Positions 7,330 to 16,061 of a DNA stretch of 33,457 nt are shown one piece after another. The stretch comes from Bacteroidales bacterium (GTDB taxonomy: Bacteria; Bacteroidota; Bacteroidia; Bacteroidales; UBA932). Location of the stretch: positions 1-33,457 of the forward strand of contig JAFTDE010000002.1 in NCBI GenBank assembly GCA_017454335.1, in the 5' to 3' direction. The notes under the pieces were generated by a model. It worked only from the letters and a program-made list of their open reading frames with translations, had not been told where the DNA came from and searched no databases. Every line of letters begins with the position of its first letter. Position 1 is the first letter of the stretch. The position numbers and the translations under genes were made by a program.

Positions 7330-8985
7330 GTGTCTGTGGTCAGGCGGATAGTAAATCAATGTATCATCTTTCTCTGCGTCCTCCTGTGCGCCTGCGGCGG
7401 CGCTCAGGAGGCGCGGCGTGTCCGGGCGGGGCTGGATGATGTGGCCTCCTATATCAATGACCGGCCGGACAGTGCGTTGGCGGTGCTGCGCGGGATCGAC
7501 AGTGAGTCCCTGCTCTCCCGGAAAGACCGGGCGCGGGCCGCGCTGCTGCACAGCATCGCGCTGGACAAGTGTTACGTTGATATTACTTCGGACAGCATCC
7601 TTGCTCCGGCGCTGGCGTATTACCGGCACCACGGAAGTGCCAATCAAAGACTGAAAGCCCGGTACTACCGTGCCGTGCTGGCCCGGAATGCCGGGGACCG
7701 CGACACGCAAATGGCATGGCTGGTGGAGGCGGAGCGCTTTATTCCCCGGGCCCGGGACCCGGAGATGGCAGGTTTCGTCTATGCCGCCAAGCGGGAACTC
7801 TACCTGGATCTGCTGGATACGGAGAATGCCTATGAAAATGCGTTAAAGGCGGTGACCGCATTCCGGGACAGCAAATCCCTTTCCAGATATAACAATGCCG
7901 TTACCAAACTGGCAGCCATATGCCAAATGCAACATAACGTCGATGAGGCAGCTGTCTGGATTGATACCCTACGGGCCAGATGGGGTCAACTGACCCCAAA
8001 ACAACGAGGGACAGCGTATACGGTTCTACTGAGCCAGGCTGACACACTTACACCGCATAAGATCCCGGACATAATCATGGATTATCTGGATGACATTCAG
8101 GACTCCTCTATCGTTCAGTGGGTGTTCCTGGCGGATATTTTACAGCGCCAGGGATTGATGGATAAGGCTAAGGACGCCCTCCACCTCGCCCTGATCTATG
8201 GGCAAGTGAATGAGCAGGATCCGGTTTACCTGCTGACGGCCTACAGGATCCAGCAGGTTTCCGGGAATTTCCAGGCAGCGGACAGCCTGTACTACTGTTA
8301 CAACACCGAAATGGAGGGGAGACGAAGCCGCGCCATCCACAGTGAAGCACGCTTCTCCCAGGAACGGGAGCGATTCAGGCAACATAACAAACGCATCACC
8401 AGTATCGGTTTCGCTGCGGCGGGCATTCTCGTCATCGCCGCTGTCATCCTGATCTCGCGACGCAGGCGGAAAGAGATACTTTCCAACACACAACTGAGTG
8501 AACACTTGGATACAATTTCCAGACAGGATAAGGAATTACAGAAAGACAGACGCATCATCCGCCAGCAGGAAGAAGAATTGAAACAACAGCGGCAATACAC
8601 GACTCATCTGGAGCGTCATCTGCCCGCATTGTTTGCCGCATACGCCAATCACATACGGTCAACCCTCCCTAACCAGAAAAAAGATCCCACCATACAAGGA
8701 ATCATTGAAGACAGGAGCCAGTTCCTCTCTGATCTTGAGGCGTTTTATCTGGAGCACATCCCCGGCACGGATATCCTAATAAAAGCAGGACTCTCCCAAC
8801 GTGAACGGGAAATCTGCTATTTGTTCTGCCTGGGCCTGAGCGGCAAGGAAATCCTGTCCTATCTGGAATTCAATAATCCGGCTTCTTTCTATAATATCAC
8901 TTCTTCTATCCGTCACAAACTGGGAATGGATCAATCAAATGAAGACCTTGACGCTTTTCTTCGCGATTTATTGTTATCTTCGTAG
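7330..8985 (+). CDS. Membrane-anchored TPR protein with C-terminal LuxR-type helix-turn-helix
   Basis: This is a predicted membrane-bound regulator of 551 residues. From the N-terminus it has a lipoprotein-like signal (lipobox LCAC, Cys22) and helical repeats of TPR type to about residue 340. A single transmembrane helix at about 356-375 is followed by an RRRRK stop-transfer, then a charged coiled coil at about 380-425. A LuxR-like HTH occupies about 488-535 (LSQREREICYLFCLGLSGKE ... SIRHKLG). The layout implies that a periplasmic TPR domain senses something and an inner DNA-binding domain responds. GTG at 7330 (or 7336) was chosen because it places the signal peptide at the N-terminus; a TTG at 7285 overlaps the upstream stop as TTGA. 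Targets are unknown; the adjacent lipoprotein genes are candidates. Confidence 0.75.
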   Translation: MSVVRRIVNQCIIFLCVLLCACGGAQEARRVRAGLDDVASYINDRPDSALAVLRGIDSESLLSRKDRARAALLHSIALDKCYVDITSDSILAPALAYYRHHGSANQRLKARYYRAVLARNAGDRDTQMAWLVEAERFIPRARDPEMAGFVYAAKRELYLDLLDTENAYENALKAVTAFRDSKSLSRYNNAVTKLAAICQMQHNVDEAAVWIDTLRARWGQLTPKQRGTAYTVLLSQADTLTPHKIPDIIMDYLDDIQDSSIVQWVFLADILQRQGLMDKAKDALHLALIYGQVNEQDPVYLLTAYRIQQVSGNFQAADSLYYCYNTEMEGRRSRAIHSEARFSQERERFRQHNKRITSIGFAAAGILVIAAVILISRRRRKEILSNTQLSEHLDTISRQDKELQKDRRIIRQQEEELKQQRQYTTHLERHLPALFAAYANHIRSTLPNQKKDPTIQGIIEDRSQFLSDLEAFYLEHIPGTDILIKAGLSQREREICYLFCLGLSGKEILSYLEFNNPASFYNITSSIRHKLGMDQSNEDLDAFLRDLLLSS

Positions 8986-9007
8986 GATAAACCGTTGAGA
9001 GAAAACG

Positions 9008-10534
9008 ATGAGACAACTCCTGCTGACCAATACCCTTTCGCACCGGAAGGAAGCCTTCGTCCCGATCCATCCGGGACATGTCGGAATGTATGTCTGCGGC
9101 CCGACCGTATACGGTGACGCGCACCTCGGACACGCCCGTCCGGGCGTCACCTACGATGTCCTGGCCAAACTGCTGCGCCACCTGGGATACCAGGTCCGTT
9201 ACGTTCGCAACATCACCGATGTCGGCCACCTCGAGCATGACGCGGACGAAGGCGAGGACAAGATTGCGAAGAAAGCCCGCCTGGAGCAGCTGGAACCGAT
9301 GGAGGTCGTCCAGGCCTACACCTTCCGCTACCACGAGGCGATGCGGGAGCTGAACGTCGCGCCGCCCTCGATCGAACCGCGCGCCTCGGGCCACATCATC
9401 GAACAGATCGAAGCGGTCAAAAAGATCCTGGACGCCGGATACGCCTATGTCAGCAACGGCAGCGTCTATTTCGACGTCGAGAAATACAACCGCGACCACC
9501 ATTACGGAATCCTGTCCGGCCGCACCCTCGAGGACACCCTCGAAGGCACCCGCAGCCTGGACGGTCAAAGCGACAAGAAGGCCCCGTACGACTTCGCCCT
9601 GTGGAAAAAGGCCGAGCCGGAGCACATCATGCACTGGCCTTCCCCGTGGAGCGAAGGGTTCCCTGGCTGGCACCTGGAGTGCTCGGTCATGGGCGAGAAG
9701 TACCTCGGAACGGACTTTGACATCCACGGCGGCGGCATGGACCTGATGTTCCCCCACCACGAGTGCGAGATCGCCCAGAACGTCGCCGAGCGCGGCACGC
9801 AGGGCGTCCACTACTGGGTCCACAACAACATGATCACCATCAACGGGCAGAAGATGGGCAAGTCCCTGGGCAACTTCATCACCCTGCCGCAACTGTTCGC
9901 GGGCGACCACCCCAAGCTGGACCGCGCCTACAGCCCGATGACGATCCGTTTCTTCATCCTCCAGGCCCACTACCGCAGCACGCTGGACTTCTCGAACGAC
10001 GCCCTGCAGGCAGCGGAGAAAGGCCTGCGCCGCATCACCCAGGCCGCGGCCGACCTGTTCGCGATGGCAGGGGCCCAGCCCCGCCTCTTCCCCTACGGGC
10101 AGGAGGAATACGCCGTGGCACCGGACAGCTGCCCGGCCACGACAGCGGAAATCAAGGCCCTCTGGGAGGGCATCTACGACGCCCTGTGCGACGATCTCAA
10201 TACGCCGGTCGCCCTGTCCCACCTGTCCGAGGCGGTGCGCCTGGTCAACACGGCCAAGGACGGCAAGATATCCCTGTCGAAGGGCGATCTGGACACGCTC
10301 ATGCAACTGTTCAACGACGTGGTCTTCGGCGTGCTGGGCCTGCGTCCGGAAGGAGCGGAAGGCGGGAAGAGCCACGAGGTGATCGACGGCCTGATGGGCA
10401 TGGTGCTGGAGCAGCGCGCCGCCGCCAAGGCCGCCAAGGACTGGACCACCTCCGACCACATCCGTGACAGCCTGAAGGCGCTGGGCATCACGGTCAAGGA
10501 TACCAAGGACGGCGCCGAATGGAGCATCGGATGA
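9008..10534 (+). CDS. cysS: Cysteinyl-tRNA synthetase
   Basis: CysS charges tRNA-Cys with cysteine using ATP in the cytoplasm. The 508-residue protein has the class I HIGH motif as HLGH (39-42), a zinc ligand at Cys30, and further ligands in WHLECSV and FPHHECE. The second class I signature appears as KMGKS (282-286) instead of KMSKS, a substitution I regard as usual in this phylum. The C-terminal region shows the helical bundle that follows the catalytic core (DDLNTPVAL, then the [17 protein letters not shown] block). It begins 22 bp after the TPR/LuxR gene, and its stop overlaps the next gene as ATGA (10531-10534), so cysS and xth are translationally coupled. A weak -7-like TATCTTCG lies at 8975-8982. 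Confidence 0.97.
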   Translation: MRQLLLTNTLSHRKEAFVPIHPGHVGMYVCGPTVYGDAHLGHARPGVTYDVLAKLLRHLGYQVRYVRNITDVGHLEHDADEGEDKIAKKARLEQLEPMEVVQAYTFRYHEAMRELNVAPPSIEPRASGHIIEQIEAVKKILDAGYAYVSNGSVYFDVEKYNRDHHYGILSGRTLEDTLEGTRSLDGQSDKKAPYDFALWKKAEPEHIMHWPSPWSEGFPGWHLECSVMGEKYLGTDFDIHGGGMDLMFPHHECEIAQNVAERGTQGVHYWVHNNMITINGQKMGKSLGNFITLPQLFAGDHPKLDRAYSPMTIRFFILQAHYRSTLDFSNDALQAAEKGLRRITQAAADLFAMAGAQPRLFPYGQEEYAVAPDSCPATTAEIKALWEGIYDALCDDLNTPVALSHLSEAVRLVNTAKDGKISLSKGDLDTLMQLFNDVVFGVLGLRPEGAEGGKSHEVIDGLMGMVLEQRAAAKAAKDWTTSDHIRDSLKALGITVKDTKDGAEWSIG

Positions 10535-11280
10535 AACTCTTTTCCTGGAATGTGAACGGCCTGCGGGCCGTCGCCGGCAAGGGATTTGCCGATATTTTCA
10601 TCGGGCAGGACGCGGACTTCGTGTGCCTGCAGGAGACCAAGCTGCAGGCAGGCCAGATCGACCTGGAATTCCCGGGATACACATCCTACTGGAATTACGC
10701 CGACAAGAAAGGCTACTCCGGAACCGCCATCTACACCCGCCACACCCCACTGGGCGTCAGCTACGGGATCGGCATCGACGAGCACGACCACGAAGGGCGC
10801 GTCATCACCCTGGAGATGCCCGACTGGTATCTGGTGAACGTCTATACCCCCAATTCGCAGGACGGGCTGCGCCGGCTGGATTACCGCATGCAGTGGGAAG
10901 ACGCTTTCCGCGCCTATCTGGGCGGCCTCGCCCGCAGGAAGGGCGTGCTGGTCTGCGGGGACATGAACGTCGCACACTGCGAGATCGACCTCAAGAATCC
11001 GGACACCAACCACTTCAACGCCGGTTTCACCGACCAGGAGCGCGCCAAGATGGACGAACTGCTGGCAGCCGGTTTCCATGACACCTGGCGGGAAAGGAAT
11101 CCCGAAGAAGTGAAATACTCCTGGTGGTCTTACCGGATGCGCGCCCGCGAGCGGAACGTCGGGTGGAGAATCGATTACTGGCTGGCCTCAGACAGCGCCA
11201 TGCCGCTCGTTACCGGCGCGGACATCCTCAACGACATCTACGGATCGGACCACTGCCCCGTCACGCTGACGCTGGACTAG
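10531..11280 (+). CDS. xth: Exodeoxyribonuclease III / AP endonuclease
   Basis: A 249-residue member of the ExoIII (EEP) family, which incises DNA at abasic sites during base excision repair and has 3'-phosphodiesterase activity. The catalytic set is visible: NGLRA (9-13), Glu35 in LQETK, Tyr105 in NVYTPN, Asp144 and Asn146 in [17 protein letters not shown] (211-220), and Asp240-His241 in GSDHCPV. The start at 10531 overlaps the cysS stop as ATGA; an in-frame ATG at 10519 is possible but would lengthen the overlap and precedes the conserved beta strand. The stop codon overlaps the stop codon of the convergent M64 peptidase gene. Confidence 0.95.
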   Translation: MKLFSWNVNGLRAVAGKGFADIFIGQDADFVCLQETKLQAGQIDLEFPGYTSYWNYADKKGYSGTAIYTRHTPLGVSYGIGIDEHDHEGRVITLEMPDWYLVNVYTPNSQDGLRRLDYRMQWEDAFRAYLGGLARRKGVLVCGDMNVAHCEIDLKNPDTNHFNAGFTDQERAKMDELLAAGFHDTWRERNPEEVKYSWWSYRMRARERNVGWRIDYWLASDSAMPLVTGADILNDIYGSDHCPVTLTLD

Positions 11281-12515
11281 TCCGTATAGAAGCGGATCAT
11301 TTTCGTCAGGGCGTCCTGGCAGACCGGGCAGAAGCGCGGGAAGGAATTGGTCTGCATCCGGCAGTCGCGGCTGCCCCGCCAGACCCCCTTGGACTGGTAT
11401 CCTCCCCCTTCGTAAAGCCCTACGCCGTCCCGGCCCAGCAGCTCTTTCCACTTGCTGTCGAAGTCGGCCTGCGTCGTGATGTTGGGCTCCCAGGGCTCGA
11501 CGTCGGGATAATAGAGTTCCGTGTACTGGTCGTCGTAGAAATACTCGTCTGCCAGGCCGCCGAAGCTGTGCCCGAACTCATGGACGACCACCGGACGGAA
11601 AGCCGGATGGTGCGCGGCGGTCAGCGTATAGGAGTTGTAGATGCCGCCTCCGCCGTAGTTGTCCGTGTTCGCGAGGATGATGACATGCTCGTACGGAACG
11701 CCGGCCAGGCTCTCATGCAGCCTTTTCAGATGGAGCGTGGTCAGGTAGCGGTCCGAATAGAAGGTATCGAAGGACGATCCCAGCGCCGTATCCACCCACA
11801 AGCCCTGCTGGGGGATGCTGACTCCGCTCTCGCGCGAAGGCAGGCCGACGGCGACGAAGTTGAAGCGCTTCGCCAGGGCCTTGAAGGGCTCGTGCGACAG
11901 CAGGGATTCGACGGCGGCCTGGGCGTCGGCATAGAAAAGTTCCATCTCCTCTCCGGTATAGCCTTCCGAAACGATCGCCACGTCTATGCACCGGGACGCC
12001 GGACCGTTGCGGAGCAGGTAGCGGTGCTCCGGCACCGTATGCCCCGCCGGGCGGATCAGGATGTCGTCGGGATCGACGGGATGGGTCAGCGAAGCCGCGA
12101 CCCGGTCATGGAAATCGTAGAGTTCCACCGTGATGTCCACGGGCACCGCAGGCATCGGCAGCTGGAATACATTCTCGAAGCTCTTGCGCACGCGGGTGGC
12201 CTCTTCGGTCGCCTGCCATTCCTGGAACAGGGTCGAGAAGGACATGCGGTACAGGACCAGCCCGTCTTCGCGGCGGGTCATGCGGACCTGGCCGTTGCCG
12301 CGCAGGGGCACCTGGTCCATCCGGCGCATCCTTCCGGCCCAGCCGGGGGTGCGCAGCAGTTCGTCCACCGCGATGACACAGTCCTTGTCCGTTCCGGAAA
12401 AGCTGTACTGCACCACCAGCGTGGCGTTCTTGAAGCGGTCCGCGGGCAGGCTCTGGCCGGGCAGCGACAGGGCCGCCGCCAGCAGCAGGCAAGCTGTCAA
12501 CAGGATTCTTCTCAT
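11277..12515 (-). CDS. M64-family metallopeptidase (IgA peptidase-like), secreted
   Basis: This 412-residue predicted exported zinc peptidase resembles the M64 family (named after a clostridial IgA protease and common in gut Bacteroidota). A signal peptide occupies about residues 1-21 (MRRILLTACLLLAAALSLPG). The N-terminal beta domain is followed by the catalytic part. It shows VAIVSEGYT (179-187), TDNYGGGG (284-291) and the zinc site HEFGH (312-316) with the downstream GLADEY (320-325). A late cysteine pair (CPVC) near the C-terminus resembles the family's final motif. Its start overlaps the upstream DUF368 stop as ATGA (12512-12515). Whether it cleaves immunoglobulin is not known; many members of the family have unknown substrates. 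Confidence 0.85.
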   Translation of the reverse strand: MRRILLTACLLLAAALSLPGQSLPADRFKNATLVVQYSFSGTDKDCVIAVDELLRTPGWAGRMRRMDQVPLRGNGQVRMTRREDGLVLYRMSFSTLFQEWQATEEATRVRKSFENVFQLPMPAVPVDITVELYDFHDRVAASLTHPVDPDDILIRPAGHTVPEHRYLLRNGPASRCIDVAIVSEGYTGEEMELFYADAQAAVESLLSHEPFKALAKRFNFVAVGLPSRESGVSIPQQGLWVDTALGSSFDTFYSDRYLTTLHLKRLHESLAGVPYEHVIILANTDNYGGGGIYNSYTLTAAHHPAFRPVVVHEFGHSFGGLADEYFYDDQYTELYYPDVEPWEPNITTQADFDSKWKELLGRDGVGLYEGGGYQSKGVWRGSRDCRMQTNSFPRFCPVCQDALTKMIRFYTD

Positions 12516-13414
12516 TGCGTCTCCTTTTTGTTCCGGGCGCCGAGGCTCTCCAGCGCGACAACCAGGGCCACCCCGGCCAGGGCGCAGATGACGGCGCCGG
12601 GGATCTGCAGGGCCACGGGATCAACGGCGCCGGTACGCAGCAGCTGGGCGGCGCGGACGGCCTCCATGTCGGCCCAGGGCCACACCCGGACCAGCGAACC
12701 CAGCACGAAACCCACCAGCACCAGCATGGTCTGCCGCTCCCAGCGCGCCAGCAGCCAGTGCAGCAGCTTGGCGAAGGCCAGCAGCCCGACGACACAGCCC
12801 AGCGCGAACACCAGCAGCACCGGGACATTCAGCGTACTGACGGCATCCATCACATAGTCGTACTTGCCCATGATGATCAGCACGAAACTGCCGGAAACAC
12901 CCGGCAGGATCATCGTGCAGACGCTGACGGCGCCGCAGATGAACAGGAACCACATGCTGTCCGGGGTCTGGGTCGGGGACAGGGTGCATACGAGGATGCC
13001 CAGGGCGATGCCGCCCAGGGTCAGCAGCACATCCCGGATTCCCCATCCCTTGATGGCCCGGAGCATGTAATAGGCCGATGCGAGGATCAGTCCGAAGAAG
13101 AAGGCCCAGGTCATCACCGGATAGTGGCCGAGGGCCCAGGTCATGAGCTTGGCCAGCGAGAAGATGCTGACGACCAGGCCGACGAACAGCGCCAGCAGGA
13201 AGGGTCCGTGGATCCGGGTCCAAAAGGCCTTGAAGCGGCCGTGCAGCAGGTCCTGCCAGGTCTGGGCGTCGGTCAGGGCGCTCAGCGCGTCCACGATATC
13301 GGAATAGATGCCGGTCAGCAGGGCGATGGTGCCGCCGGACACGCCCGGAACGACGTTTGCCGCACCCATGCCGAAGCCCTTCAGGGCTGTCATCGAAAAA
13401 TCTCTGGGAGTCAT
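12512..13414 (-). CDS. DUF368 membrane protein, probable undecaprenyl-phosphate translocase
   Basis: A 300-residue polytopic membrane protein of the DUF368 family. It carries two related re-entrant-type motifs, ANVVPGVSGGTIALLTGIY near residue 20 and MILPGVSGSFVLIIMGKYDY near residue 170, an internal repeat characteristic of the family. Established work on DUF368 (PopT) and DedA proteins shows that they return undecaprenyl phosphate across the cytoplasmic membrane to recycle the lipid carrier of cell-wall synthesis; assignment of this member to that role is by family. It overlaps both neighbours by ATGA motifs (13411-13414 upstream, 12512-12515 downstream). Confidence 0.88.
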   Translation of the reverse strand: MTPRDFSMTALKGFGMGAANVVPGVSGGTIALLTGIYSDIVDALSALTDAQTWQDLLHGRFKAFWTRIHGPFLLALFVGLVVSIFSLAKLMTWALGHYPVMTWAFFFGLILASAYYMLRAIKGWGIRDVLLTLGGIALGILVCTLSPTQTPDSMWFLFICGAVSVCTMILPGVSGSFVLIIMGKYDYVMDAVSTLNVPVLLVFALGCVVGLLAFAKLLHWLLARWERQTMLVLVGFVLGSLVRVWPWADMEAVRAAQLLRTGAVDPVALQIPGAVICALAGVALVVALESLGARNKKETQ

Positions 13415-13887
13415 TGGATCTGATTCAGTAATTGGGTCATGGTCTTGAATACGATGATCGCCGATTCGCAGACATCCCTGCGGTCTTTGATCACGAGGTC
13501 ATAGGTTCCGCCGGGCAGCTGCACCCGGCCGACCTTGAAGCGGGCGGGGCTGGACACGGCGGCGAAGGCGGAAGCAAAGCTGTCCGGAGCGGCGAGCGAG
13601 ATGAACAGGTCCTCCGCCTCGTCGGGACCGGCGTTCCGGCCCGGACGGCGCATCCGGCCATACCAGTTCAGGTCCTGCGGCTGCGGGCTGAGGATGCGCA
13701 GCTCGATGCCCCTTCCGGCGAAGAATTCCCGGACCTGGTCGGAGAGCACCCCCACCGCCTGGGTGGAGGCATCGATATACACGACGGCCCGCCGGATCCG
13801 GTCCAGCGGCAGGATGCCCGTCGGGACCGTACTGGCATGCTTGCGGAGCGCATGCCGCTGGACCAGTCGTTTCAGCGGATCAGGCAT
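13411..13887 (-). CDS. DUF6913-like hypothetical protein
   Basis: A 158-residue cytoplasmic-looking protein without signal peptide or membrane helices. The order of features (basic helix PLKRLVQRHALRK, strand AVVYIDAS, DLNWYGRMR, DLFISL, ARFKVGR, YDLVIKDRR) resembles a Bacteroidota-specific family I know as DUF6913, whose function is not established. ATG at 13887 gives an 8-bp overlap with the upstream kinase gene; an alternative upstream start at 13938 would give a 59-bp overlap and adds a segment unlike the family. The stop overlaps the DUF368 start (ATGA). Translational coupling with a carbohydrate/nucleoside kinase and a lipid-carrier transporter is visible, but no functional link is known. 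Confidence 0.55.
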   Translation of the reverse strand: MPDPLKRLVQRHALRKHASTVPTGILPLDRIRRAVVYIDASTQAVGVLSDQVREFFAGRGIELRILSPQPQDLNWYGRMRRPGRNAGPDEAEDLFISLAAPDSFASAFAAVSSPARFKVGRVQLPGGTYDLVIKDRRDVCESAIIVFKTMTQLLNQIQ

Positions 13888-14887
13888 CGGCAGGCGTATT
13901 GGCAGCGATGAGTTCACGGATTTCCTGCTTGGCGTCACGCCAGCGCGGGATGTCGATCTTGGTACCGATCACCTCGACCACCTTGGCCGCGATGATGGAC
14001 CCGACCTCGCCGCAGACCTTCAGCGGCATGCCCAGCGAATGGGCGTACAGGAACCCGGCGGCATAGGTGTCTCCCGCTCCGGTGGCGTCGATGGCCTTGC
14101 CCGGCCAGGCCGGGATGCGGTATTTCTCGTCGCCGGAACGCACCCAGCTGCCGTCCTTGCCGATCTTGACCACAGCGATCCGGCAGGACTTGGCGATCTC
14201 GTCCAGGGCCTGTTCGGGATCCTCGAACTTGGTGAACTCGCGCGCTTCACTCTCGTTGGCGAAGACGATGTCCACGTAGTTCTCGACCAGGTCGTGCAGG
14301 AAGGCGTCGTTCGATACGACGACGTTGTACGAGGCCATGTCGATCGAGATGATGCATCCGGCTGCCTTGGCCATTTCGACCGCGCGGCGGATCAGGGCCT
14401 GGTTCTGGACCAGGTATCCCTCGATGTGGAAATAGTCGTATCCCGCGAAGAACTCGGGCCGGAGATCCTCGGGGACCAGCTCCAGCGCGGCGCCCAGATA
14501 GACGGCGAAGGTCCGCTCGGCATTGGCGCCGGTGATGAACACCATCGAACGGCCGGAGGAGTTCTTCCCCTTCAGCAGGGTGCATTTGACTCCGTACTGC
14601 TCTTCATCGCTCTGGAACAGGTGGCCCAGCTCGTCGTCGCCGACCTTGCCGATGAAGGCGGACGGCATCCCGAAGATGGAGGTGGCGGTGATCGTGTTCG
14701 CCGCGGAGCCGCCGGCCACGTAGTGGACGCCCAGCGGTTTGAGCGAGGTCCAGATCTTGTCGCCGGTCTCCATGTCCACGTGCTGCATGCTTCCGCGCGG
14801 CAGGTGGTACTGGTTCAGGAGGGTATCGTCCGGCAGGATGGCCAGGATGTCGGTCAGGGCGTTGCCGATGCCAAGGATGGATTTCAT
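13880..14887 (-). CDS. PfkB-family kinase, adenosine kinase-like
   Basis: A 335-residue ribokinase/PfkB-family sugar or nucleoside kinase. The family pattern is complete: GNALTDI near the N-terminus, the di-glycine substrate site VAGGSAANT (58-66), KVGDDELG (81-88), and the C-terminal anion-hole signature DATGAGDTYAAGF with catalytic Asp273. The overall pattern (GSMQHVD, then FHIEGYLV, then FANESEAREF) is most like bacterial adenosine kinase-like members, but the substrate cannot be fixed. ATG at 14887 begins the first beta strand MKSILGIGNA; a longer in-frame start at 14914 overlaps the divergent promoter region. It heads a four-gene minus-strand chain ending in the M64 peptidase. Confidence 0.85.
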   Translation of the reverse strand: MKSILGIGNALTDILAILPDDTLLNQYHLPRGSMQHVDMETGDKIWTSLKPLGVHYVAGGSAANTITATSIFGMPSAFIGKVGDDELGHLFQSDEEQYGVKCTLLKGKNSSGRSMVFITGANAERTFAVYLGAALELVPEDLRPEFFAGYDYFHIEGYLVQNQALIRRAVEMAKAAGCIISIDMASYNVVVSNDAFLHDLVENYVDIVFANESEAREFTKFEDPEQALDEIAKSCRIAVVKIGKDGSWVRSGDEKYRIPAWPGKAIDATGAGDTYAAGFLYAHSLGMPLKVCGEVGSIIAAKVVEVIGTKIDIPRWRDAKQEIRELIAANTPADA

Positions 14888-14911
14888 AATCGTTTTGTGG
14901 TGTTTATCCAT

Positions 14912-14919
14912 CAAAAATA
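14912..14919 (-). promoter_or_regulatory. Possible -7 element for the pfkB-family operon
   Basis: On the minus strand TATTTTTG matches TAnnTTTG, 24 bp before the kinase start. No convincing -33 TTTG is found at 19-20 bp; the nearest TTAG is at 22 bp. The interval is AT-rich and divergent, which supports a promoter in general. Confidence 0.35.
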
Positions 14920-14942
14920 ATCAAAATAATCGGTATTATGAC

Positions 14943-14950
14943 TAACTTTG
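14943..14950 (+). promoter_or_regulatory. -7 element for the flippase-like gene
   Basis: TAACTTTG fits the consensus TAnnTTTG and ends only 6 bp before the ATG at 14957, implying a very short leader or leaderless message. No clear -33 partner is seen. Confidence 0.4.
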
Positions 14951-14956
14951 CGCCCT

Positions 14957-15931
14957 ATGAACGAGAAGATCCGTCAAATACTCAAATATGTCGTGACCGC
15001 GCTGCTGGCCGTATTCTTCATCTGGCTGGCGGTACGCAAAATCGAATGGGCCGAGTTCTGGCAGGGCCTGACGCAGACCCGCTGGGGATACATCGTCCTG
15101 TTCCTGATCGCCTCGGTCGTGGCGCTGGTGTTCCGCGCCTTCCGCTGGCAGAAACTGCTCCAGCCCCTGGAGCCGGACACGAAGGTGATCCGGACCTGGG
15201 ACGCCACGAACGTGGGGAACCTGGCCAACGTGGCCCTGCCGGGCGTGGGCGAACTGCTGCGCTGCGGCATGGTCACCTCGCCCCGCGCCACCTACGACAA
15301 GGTCCTGGGCACGGTGCTGATGGAGCGGATCTGGGACGTGCTGGCCATCGTCGTGCTGTTCGTCGTCGCGCTCGCCCTGAAATGGAACGAGTTCGGCAGC
15401 TTTTTCCAGGACACGATCCTCGCGCCTGCCTCCGGCCGGCTGAGCCTGTGGTGGATCGCCGTCATCGTGCTGGCCGTGGGCGCCGCGGCCGTCTGGGCCG
15501 TCTTCCACTGGCGGCACAGCAACAAACTCTGCGGGCGGATCGCCGCAGCGGTCAAGGGCATGCTGGAAGGGGTCGGGACCTTTTTCAAGATGGATCACAA
15601 ACTGCGCTTCGCCCTGTACACCGCCGGACTGTGGCTGATGTACATCCTGATGAGCTATTTCGGCCTGAAGGCCATTCCGGCCCTCAGCCACCTGGGATTC
15701 ATCGACGCCCTGTTCATCTCGGCGGTCGGCAACATCGCCTCCGTCATTCCGGTTCCCTCCGGAATGGGGCCCTACCACTACCTGGTGATGGTGACCCTGG
15801 GCAGCCTGTATGCCTGCACCAGCGAAATCGGCCTGCTGTACGCCGTGCTCTGCCACGAGACGCACGCCATCCTGATCATCCTGCTGGGTGTCATTTCATA
15901 CATCCATCGCGGAGTAAGAAAGAAAAATTGA
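14957..15931 (+). CDS. Flippase-like integral membrane protein (LPG synthase TM domain / UPF0104 family)
   Basis: A 324-residue polytopic inner-membrane protein related to the transmembrane part of lysylphosphatidylglycerol synthase. The family pattern is visible: an N-terminal helix pair, FRAFRWQKLL, then NVGNLANVALPGVGELLRCG with the conserved Glu-Leu-x-Arg, followed by about six more hydrophobic helices and PVPSGMGPYHYL near residue 270. It has no MprF-like soluble aminoacyl-transferase domain, so lipid aminoacylation is unlikely; a lipid or polyprenyl-linked substrate transporter is plausible but unproven. ATG at 14957 was chosen over a TTG at 14948 that falls inside the -7 element. It is divergent from the pfkB-family kinase and is followed by a tRNA gene. 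Confidence 0.8.
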   Translation: MNEKIRQILKYVVTALLAVFFIWLAVRKIEWAEFWQGLTQTRWGYIVLFLIASVVALVFRAFRWQKLLQPLEPDTKVIRTWDATNVGNLANVALPGVGELLRCGMVTSPRATYDKVLGTVLMERIWDVLAIVVLFVVALALKWNEFGSFFQDTILAPASGRLSLWWIAVIVLAVGAAAVWAVFHWRHSNKLCGRIAAAVKGMLEGVGTFFKMDHKLRFALYTAGLWLMYILMSYFGLKAIPALSHLGFIDALFISAVGNIASVIPVPSGMGPYHYLVMVTLGSLYACTSEIGLLYAVLCHETHAILIILLGVISYIHRGVRKKN

Positions 15932-15932
15932 C

Positions 15933-15940
15933 TATCTTTG
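15933..15940 (+). promoter_or_regulatory. -7 element of the tRNA-Arg promoter
   Basis: TATCTTTG is a full -7 consensus and lies directly after the stop codon of the flippase-like gene, with the tRNA starting at 15963. No good -33 match was found at 19-20 bp. A GC-rich near-palindrome (15945-15959) occupies the short 5' leader. Confidence 0.45.
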
Positions 15941-15962
15941 CATTCCCCTCCCGGGGAGGAAT

Positions 15963-16039
15963 GGTTCCGTAGCTCAGTTGGATAGAGCAACAGCCTTCTA
16001 AGCTGTGGGTCCCGAGTTCGAGTCTCGGCGGAATCACCA
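15963..16039 (+). tRNA. tRNA-Arg (anticodon UCU)
   Basis: A complete cloverleaf can be drawn. The acceptor stem pairs GGTTCCG (15963-15969) with CGGAATC (16029-16035), including one G-U pair. The D stem is GCTC/GAGC, the anticodon stem ACAGC/GCTGT encloses loop CTTCTAA with anticodon TCT (15997-15999), and the T stem CCGAG/CTCGG surrounds TTCGAGT. Discriminator A16036 is followed by an encoded CCA (16037-16039). It reads AGA and AGG codons, which are rare in the GC-rich genes of this window. Confidence 0.96.
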
Positions 16040-16061
16040 ACCACAAAACCACAACGCACAT

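Noticed and set aside
9851-9865. KMGKS instead of KMSKS in CysS, and CGGCH instead of CGGTH in AlaS, as possible loss of function
   Set aside because: I regard these as normal variants in this phylum, and the rest of each active site is intact.
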